Assembly (NCBI GenBank): GCA_032718475.1
Contig: JAUCBJ010006745.1
Coordinates: forward strand, 1 to 23,130
Source: Nemertoderma westbladi
Lineage: Eukaryota; Xenacoelomorpha; Nemertodermatida; Nemertodermatidae
Reading direction: 5' to 3'
Length of the DNA: 23,130 bases
The notes below the pieces were generated by a model. That model ran no database searches, was not told the origin of the DNA, and worked only from the letters and a program-made list of their open reading frames with translations. The position numbers were made by a program, and so were the translations under genes. Numbering within the stretch: position 1 is the first letter of the stretch; every line of letters starts with the position of its first letter. This document shows positions 18,480 to 23,130 of the stretch, piece by piece.

Positions 18480-19500
18480 GACCACTCTACTATCTGGCAC
18501 CCTATGTGCCCTTCCACTACTCAACTACCTCTCTAACTCTACTACCTGGCACCCTATGTGCCCTCTCTACTACTCTACTCTATCTCTAACTCTCTAACTC
18601 TACTACCTGGCACCCTATGTGCCCGTCTCTACTATTCTACTACCTCTAACTCTCTAACTCTACTACCCGGCACCCTATGTGCCCTCTCTACTACTCTACT
18701 CTATCTCTAACTTACTTCCTTTACATCTACTCGCCTGCACGTATCTACATCTTACTCCCTTTCGTCTACTCGACTGCACGTGACGCTCTGAGTGCCGGCA
18801 GAGTGGGTACGTTAATTATGTGAACTACTACTAACTCTTACTAACTCTACTAACTCTCTACTAACTCAACTAACTCTACTAACTCTCTACTGACTCAACT
18901 AACTCTACTACTAACTTTTGTGCCCGGCACCTCTTGTGCCCGGCACCCACCCTAATTAACATACCCTGCTCTTACATCAATCACGTCATCACGCCCGTGC
19001 CCCACTAAGTTCAGCTCATCCCCTACTAACTCTAACTACGTGGCGCTTACGGTGCCCACAACCTCTACTGCTTACTACTTCCTATGTGGCGCTTACGGTG
19101 CCCACGACCACTCTAAGTACGTGGCGCTTCCGGTGCCCACAACCACTCTACTGCTACTACTTCTACTCTGCTACTCTCTCTTAACGGTACTACGTACCCT
19201 CTCACTAACTCTAACTAACTAACTAACTAACGGTACTACGTACCCTCTTACTAACTCTAACTCCACTAACTAACGGTACTACGTACCCTCTAACTCTTAC
19301 TCTAACTAGCGGTACTACGTACCCTCTAACTACTCTAACTCCACTAACTAACGGTACTACGTACCCTCTAACTACTCTAACTCCACTAACTAATGGTACT
19401 ACGTACCCTCTTACTACTTCTCTAACACCTCTAACTAAATGACTCTTAACTCTCCTAACTAACTAACTAACTAACGGTACTACTCTCTTACTACCTAACT
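18480..19500. repeat. C/T-rich (CTAACT-like) array carrying three families of short hairpins
   Basis: The plus strand is almost all C, T and A, made of variants of ctaact/tactctac. Embedded at near-regular spacing are GGCAC-cctat-GTGCC at 18496, 18548, 18609 and 18669 with a variant at 18926; GTGGCGCTTACGGTGCCCAC-type units at 18460, 19040, 19086 and 19121, and in degenerate form at 17238; and GGTAC-tac-GTACC at 19186, 19232, 19275, 19311, 19353 and 19395 with a half copy at 19476. No protein-coding potential is evident: unit lengths are not multiples of three. It may be the 3' UTR-like part of the gag-bearing element on the minus strand, or a satellite. Confidence 0.8.
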
Positions 19501-19539
19501 TCTACCTACTTTATTATTTAATTATTTTATTATTTTTAA

Positions 19540-20398
19540 TTAAATAATTATGTTATATTTTATGCGTGGGAAGGGCGTCTCGCCCTCATTCCCACCCCCC
19601 TCAGTCCAAAACTTTGGACGACTAAAAACTCTCTGGTGCCCCTTCTTCCAGTAGGCACTCTCCCACTGCCCTCCTATACGTCCTCTAACTCTTCGCCACA
19701 CTCTCTTCGATACTACCTCTGCTGGCCTCCCCCTTCGTATGTGCGCTGGCATTAAAGCCCTCGACGACCCCCGCTCGTCCCTCGGTATACACGGTGTCTG
19801 CCCATGCAATGCCCCCTCGCACTGTGTCAGTCCTGCGTGTGTATGCAACACGCCTCCTTCTACTTTCCCGACTCCTTTATGTTTGCTCATGGGCTTCTCT
19901 GCCCCTGGTTTAGTCCTTTCACATCCTCTCCCTTTCCAACACTCTCCGGATCTGTGTCCTTTTACCACACATCGATGACATAGTCCGTTTGCGTCTGTGT
20001 AGGCTACACGATCTCGTTTGGGCAACGCTTGCCAGTACTTGCAACTCCTGGTCTTATGGGTTCCGTCCCGATGTAATTGACATTCGAATCCTGGATTATA
20101 GCGTTTCCTGTATAGTCCTTCACGTATCGCGCTTAGGTTTATATGTACCGATTTAATGTTTTGGTTGTCTAGACTCGGCCTACTGGGTATATTGGGATTG
20201 TGTTTATTTTTGGTGTTATTTTCTTTCTGTCCCTGCCACGGTGTGGCCCTGCTACCAGCTAACTGTGGACTAGCAGTCCCCTGTATGGCCGCGTGTGGTA
20301 GTGACTGTCCGCACGACCTGTTCTCGTCCAAGGGGTTCGATGTTCTTGCTCCTATTGGGGTATATTGTCGATATTGTGATGGGGGAATGTCACCCTGT
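19540..20398 (-). CDS. Gag-like C-terminal segment with two zinc knuckles (BEL/Pao-like)
   Basis: The minus-strand frame enters from the G run at 20399-20410 and stops at 19540; no ATG is required if it is part of a polyprotein. Numbering residues from the TTG at 20331, C84-x2-H87-x4-H92-x4-C97 is followed 21 residues later by C118-x2-C121-x4-H126-x4-C131, spanning 19939-20082. The second is a canonical CCHC knuckle; in the first, His replaces the second Cys. This spacing, with DGTH and GLCHRCVVKGHRSGEC, matches BEL/Pao Gag nucleic-acid-binding regions. After the knuckles about 130 residues continue with no DTG/DSG protease motif, reverse transcriptase or integrase. Inferred: RNA-binding part of a retroelement capsid protein, probably decayed or gag-only. 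Confidence 0.65.
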
Positions 20399-21310
20399 CC
20401 CCCCCCCCCCGGCCGGTATGTTTGGTACTGGGGTTGATGTTAATACATTGGGGCCCATACGTCTATCTCCAATAACTCCCCCCTCCCCTGGATATATGTT
20501 ATGTCCCTGTGTATTATAGTCATGCTGCTGTACCGATATAGGCCTACCCACTTCTTGCCTACCTACCGGTATGTACTCCGCGGCTTCCGGGTTTAATCCC
20601 GTCGTTCGCGCTACCCTATCGCCTACTCTATCTCTCCCAGCATGGCCTATAATAGTATGTGCAGTAAGGCCTACAGTATGTCCTGCAGTCTGCATGTGCC
20701 CTTCCGAACCGAAGTTTATTCTTCGCGAATCTCGAATCTCCCCGCGACTACCGTACTCTCGATCGGCAGCTATATCCCGTCGGGAAGCTTCTCTTCGATC
20801 CCCTCTCCTGTTCTCGACTTTGTATTGGTACGTCCTGTACCCCTCTCTTGGCGTGCGGTGCGTTTCTCCGGGGCGACGGCAATCTCCCGAAGTTCGACCC
20901 CACTGACTCCCTAACTCCATCTCTACTATCGACGGTCCGCTATCCGTCCTCGCACTGCTATCGTTCGTGGCGACACTTCTTCTACTATCTTCTCTTCTTC
21001 TCTTTTCTGTGCAGTATTCCGGCTCGTGAGATCTCTCGTCGACCTCCCGGTTAAACTCCACTGTTCTTCTTCCCTCTTCTGATCGGGCTCGACGCTTCGT
21101 CTGCCCTCTCGCGACGTCAACCTGCCTCTCTCTGCTCGATCGCACGCCGCTGGGGATACTCGCAATCCCCCTATTACTCTCCGTCGCCGGGTGTTGCGGT
21201 TTACCTGATTCGGCCCGCGCATTATCCGCTGACGGCTGTGGGACACTCTCTGCCCCCCCCTCTCTCTCTACTAACTTCTCGCGGTGGGGTGTCCGTAGCC
21301 CCCCCCCCAC
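20390..21310 (-). CDS. Gag-like middle segment, Arg/Glu-rich
   Basis: This is a minus-strand frame of 306 codons, rich in Arg, Glu, Ser and Gly, with many RR, RRE and SRE pairs; it looks disordered and nucleic-acid-binding. It starts in a G run (21299-21308) where the frame changes from the preceding segment and ends at a stop just past another G run (20399-20410), where the zinc-knuckle frame takes over. Its first residues (GGGLRTPHREKLVEREGG) repeat those of the preceding segment (GGGLRAPHHMRLVAREGG), because the DNA is duplicated at about 120-bp spacing. I do not recognise it as a named family. It is called coding because it links the two flanking segments. Confidence 0.5.
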   Translation of the reverse strand: MGGGLRTPHREKLVEREGGAESVPQPSADNARAESGKPQHPATESNRGIASIPSGVRSSRERQVDVARGQTKRRARSEEGRRTVEFNREVDERSHEPEYCTEKRRREDSRRSVATNDSSARTDSGPSIVEMELGSQWGRTSGDCRRPGETHRTPREGYRTYQYKVENRRGDRREASRRDIAADREYGSRGEIRDSRRINFGSEGHMQTAGHTVGLTAHTIIGHAGRDRVGDRVARTTGLNPEAAEYIPVGRQEVGRPISVQQHDYNTQGHNIYPGEGGVIGDRRMGPNVLTSTPVPNIPAGGGGTG

Positions 21311-21475
21311 CCGCCACTTCTAACTTCACTATCTCTTACTACACTTCTGCGTCCCTCTTGTGGGGCATTCTCTGCCCCCCCTCTCTCGCCACTAATCTCA
21401 TGTGGTGGGGCGCCCGTAGCCCCCCCCCCCACCCGCCACATCTAACTTCACTATCTCTTACTTCGTCTCTACACC
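21239..21475. repeat. Two tandem copies of a ~120-bp unit with C runs
   Basis: About 21239-21355 and 21358-21475 are similar head to tail. They share ctctctgcccccc, ggtgggg..g.ccgtagc, the C run (10 and 11 bases), acccgccac and tctaacttcactatctctta. The offset between the ccgtag motifs is 121 bases. On the minus strand both encode GGGLRxPH...REGG. An offset of 121 is not a multiple of three, so the duplication or the C-run length itself shifts the frame. Confidence 0.75.
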
Positions 21476-21770
21476 CCTCTCTAGTCGACGCACTGTCTCT
21501 ACTACGGCTGGGTCTATTCACCCCCGCCTCTCTCTCTACTACTGCGTGGTCCATCAGGCCCACCTCGGGTTGGCTCAACCCCGCTACCTCCTGCCTACCA
21601 ACTACGTGGCCTACCAGGCCGCCGTCGGGTTGGCTCAACCCTGCCACCTCCTGCCTACTAAGTACGTGGCCTACCAGGCCCCCGTCTGCCGGGTTATGTA
21701 CGTCCGACACGCTCATATTAATAGCACCATTCCCAATATTATTTGTTAAATCAATTAAATTGTTAGAATT
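21339..21770 (-). CDS. Gag-like segment with 20-residue tandem repeats
   Basis: The minus-strand frame from about 21770 to 21339 opens with Asn-rich residues (NSNNLIDLTNNIGNG) and continues into a repeat: GGLVGHVLSRQEVAGLSQPD, a second nearly identical copy, and a partial third (VGLMDHAVV). The repeat corresponds to a 60-bp DNA unit at about 21548-21690. It then reads GGWGGGLRAPHH through the C11 run before stopping at 21339, after which the next frame continues. I do not recognise a fold. Multiples of three in the repeat unit and the clear protein-level repeat support real coding on this strand. Confidence 0.5.
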   Translation of the reverse strand, partial: NSNNLIDLTNNIGNGAINMSVSDVHNPADGGLVGHVLSRQEVAGLSQPDGGLVGHVVGRQEVAGLSQPEVGLMDHAVVEREAGVNRPSRSRDSASTREGCRDEVRDSEVRCGGWGGGLRAPHHMRLVAREGGQRMPHKRDAEV

Positions 21771-21900
21771 TGAAACGGGATATTATTTAAATTATTTAAA
21801 TTAGGATTATTATTATTTTCAAAATTTAAATTATTATTCGAATTATTTGAATTATTCTGAATATTTGAATTAATGTTATTATTTGAAATTTAAATTACTA
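21725..21900 (-). other. AT-rich, Asn-coding linker inside the gag-like region
   Basis: This sharp AT-rich island (aat/att triplets) lies within an otherwise GC-rich block. One minus-strand frame reads an Asn-rich stretch (NNNINSNIQNNSNNSNNN and following), consistent with a low-complexity linker. It links the coiled-coil segment, whose shifted frame ends LPGSSNLNFK at 21879, to the repeat-bearing segment, but in a different frame from each. It could instead be a microsatellite that grew within the element. Confidence 0.45.
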
Positions 21901-21990
21901 CTACCAGGTAAAATATTATTTGCTGCAATAAAGGGATTAGGGTTATCTACTACGGTACTATTAATATTAACTATCTCTAACGTACTACTA

Positions 21991-23130
21991 TTACCCCCCC
22001 CCGCCCGTACGGCTACACCAGTTCTGGTTCTCTCGCCCGGTGTCTGTAAGTGGGGTCTCACTCTCTGACAGTTCCAACCGCGCCAGTTCTAGTCGGCGCT
22101 GATTCAGTTTGGCTTGATATTGTGTAAGCCTCTCTAGCTGGGCACGCAAATCATCCTGCACGCGCTTACTCTCTATCTCTTTCTCTCGCATATTCTGTTC
22201 TTCCAACTCTGACCATCTCGCAGTCATCTCCAACCGCCTCGCCGACTCGCTCTCTACTCCCATCTCCCGCTCTCTACACTCCTCGGCTGCCTCTCTACAC
22301 TCCTCGGCTCCCTCTCTACACCCCTCGGCTTCCTCTCTACACTCCCTCGCCCACTCTTCTTCTCCCTCCAACAATGCGGTTTTCTCTCTCAATTGCCACT
22401 CTAACTCATTCTGCTCATTCGCCACCGTTTCTAATTCACACGTCAGACCTATCTCCCGCACCCTTCTTTCTTTTGCGGAGGATGTAGCAGACTTATCGGT
22501 TGCGACGGACTCCCGTCGCCCCTCCGTCCCACCAACTTTCCCCCGCCTCCCGGAACTTCCTCCGACCGACGAGACCGAATCCTCGGGTTTAACCTCGGAT
22601 TCGCCCTCCTCAGGTCTCTTCCAACCCACTAATTTTACTCCCCGGGCATCGACTAAGTATGGCCCTACGTACACTACGCTAGGTTCCATACCCCTACACT
22701 CCCATATTTCAATCAGTTCGTTGGCAACTCCCCTCGCCCTCTCCTCGGCTAGTTCTCTCTGCCCAAAACGCATTAGGTAATCAAAGTATCTGCTCGACTC
22801 ACCTAGTCCTCTTGTCAATCTCACCTTGTCTATCTTCGCCCTTCCTCTGGCCTCTCTCAGTTGCTTCCGGGTCGCGAGGTAGGCCCGTCGAAGTCGATCA
22901 GAAACCCCGACGTCCTCGTCGCCGACCTCTCCTCCGTCTCTCCGGGCCCGACGTCGTACCGGCGGCCCCACCGTCGCCGTTCCGGTGGGTCGTCCGTCGC
23001 CCTCGGCCTGTGGCTGGCCGGCGACATCGGTACGTCGACCCTCGCTCTGCGTCGACTCGTCTTTCTCCCTTCCCGTCTCGTCCTCTCGCTGTAGACGGCC
23101 CCCCTCGTCTCGGATCGCCGGATGGCCCGT
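21991..23130 (-). CDS. Gag-like N-terminal segment with coiled coil, partial (runs off the window)
   Basis: The minus-strand frame is open from the last base of the window to a stop at 21991, about 379 codons; the true start lies beyond 23130. Order from the N side: a charged low-complexity part, a helical region (RLRRAYLATRKQLREARGRA, then a segment with SSRYFDYLMRFGQRELAEER and VVYVGPYLVDARGVKLVGW), an acidic/Ser linker, and a long Glu-rich coiled coil with heptad-like repeats (AEGCREGAEECREAAEECRE). The stop follows directly after a G9 run; in the next frame coding sense continues to 21879. The coiled-coil plus later zinc-knuckle layout fits a retroelement Gag. I cannot name the family from this part alone. 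Confidence 0.6.
   Translation of the reverse strand, partial: TGHPAIRDEGGRLQREDETGREKDESTQSEGRRTDVAGQPQAEGDGRPTGTATVGPPVRRRARRDGGEVGDEDVGVSDRLRRAYLATRKQLREARGRAKIDKVRLTRGLGESSRYFDYLMRFGQRELAEERARGVANELIEIWECRGMEPSVVYVGPYLVDARGVKLVGWKRPEEGESEVKPEDSVSSVGGSSGRRGKVGGTEGRRESVATDKSATSSAKERRVREIGLTCELETVANEQNELEWQLREKTALLEGEEEWARECREEAEGCREGAEECREAAEECREREMGVESESARRLEMTARWSELEEQNMREKEIESKRVQDDLRAQLERLTQYQAKLNQRRLELARLELSESETPLTDTGRENQNWCSRTGGGG

Noticed and set aside
18460-19476. CRISPR-like array, because short palindromic motifs recur at intervals
   Set aside because: Spacers are low-complexity variants of each other, motifs are of three kinds, no cas genes exist and the DNA is eukaryotic.
18480-19500. 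Telomeric or subtelomeric repeat
   Set aside because: The array is CTAACT-like with variable spacers and hairpins, not TTAGGG or TTAGG; no regular telomere unit is present.
21238-21804. 188-codon plus-strand frame with Pro/Ser-rich sequence
   Set aside because: It is opposite the minus-strand repeats and reads C runs as prolines; the minus strand shows the 20-residue repeat and links to the knuckle region.

Overview
This window looks like nuclear DNA from an invertebrate animal. It has one long eukaryotic-style gene, extensive non-coding sequence, decayed non-LTR retrotransposons, and a GC-richer block of tandem repeats beside a gag-like retroelement. There are no bacterial operons, Shine-Dalgarno sites, tRNA or rRNA genes, or CRISPR arrays. 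The phylum cannot be fixed from sequence alone. SAMD9-like proteins and DZIP3-type HEPN proteins are expanded in molluscs, cnidarians and other invertebrates, which fits but does not decide.

Layout. 1-5324 is AT-rich and mostly non-coding. It holds an unrecognised decayed coding stretch (about 815-2125) and two copies of a ~120-bp dispersed repeat (3867-3990, 4710-4859). 5325-10253 (minus) is the centrepiece: one uninterrupted 1642-codon reading frame. It combines a DZIP3-type HEPN domain with an intact R-N-x4-H motif, a SAMD9-like central region with a lysine-less P-loop (STAND-type NTPase), a helical/TPR-like region and a SAMD9-like C-terminal beta module. It reads as an innate-immunity or cell-death regulator in which a HEPN domain, possibly an RNase, takes the place of the SAM/AlbA N-terminus of vertebrate SAMD9. 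10254-11445 is upstream non-coding DNA with a paired heat-shock-element-like site and a 14-C run.

11446-16155 is a retrotransposon graveyard. Two 5'-truncated copies of one LINE family lie head to head (11446-12050 minus, 12075-13130 plus) and form a large imperfect palindrome. A second, related LINE (13917-16155 plus) carries broken endonuclease and reverse transcriptase regions, with substitutions in both catalytic signatures (SDH to SDD, FADD to FEDD).

16155-18479 holds two direct copies of a ~1.1-kb LTR-like unit full of perfect inverted repeats. 18480-19500 is a C/T-rich array on the plus strand carrying three families of short hairpins. 19540-23130 (minus) is a gag-like coding region that continues past the window end. 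It contains a coiled coil, an Asn-rich linker, short amino-acid repeats, an Arg-rich segment and two zinc knuckles (CX2HX4HX4C then CX2CX4HX4C) spaced as in BEL/Pao Gag. It is split over several frames, with most breaks at or near G homopolymers. No protease or polymerase follows it, so in this window it looks like a non-autonomous or gag-only element that may share its structure with the repeat arrays to its left.
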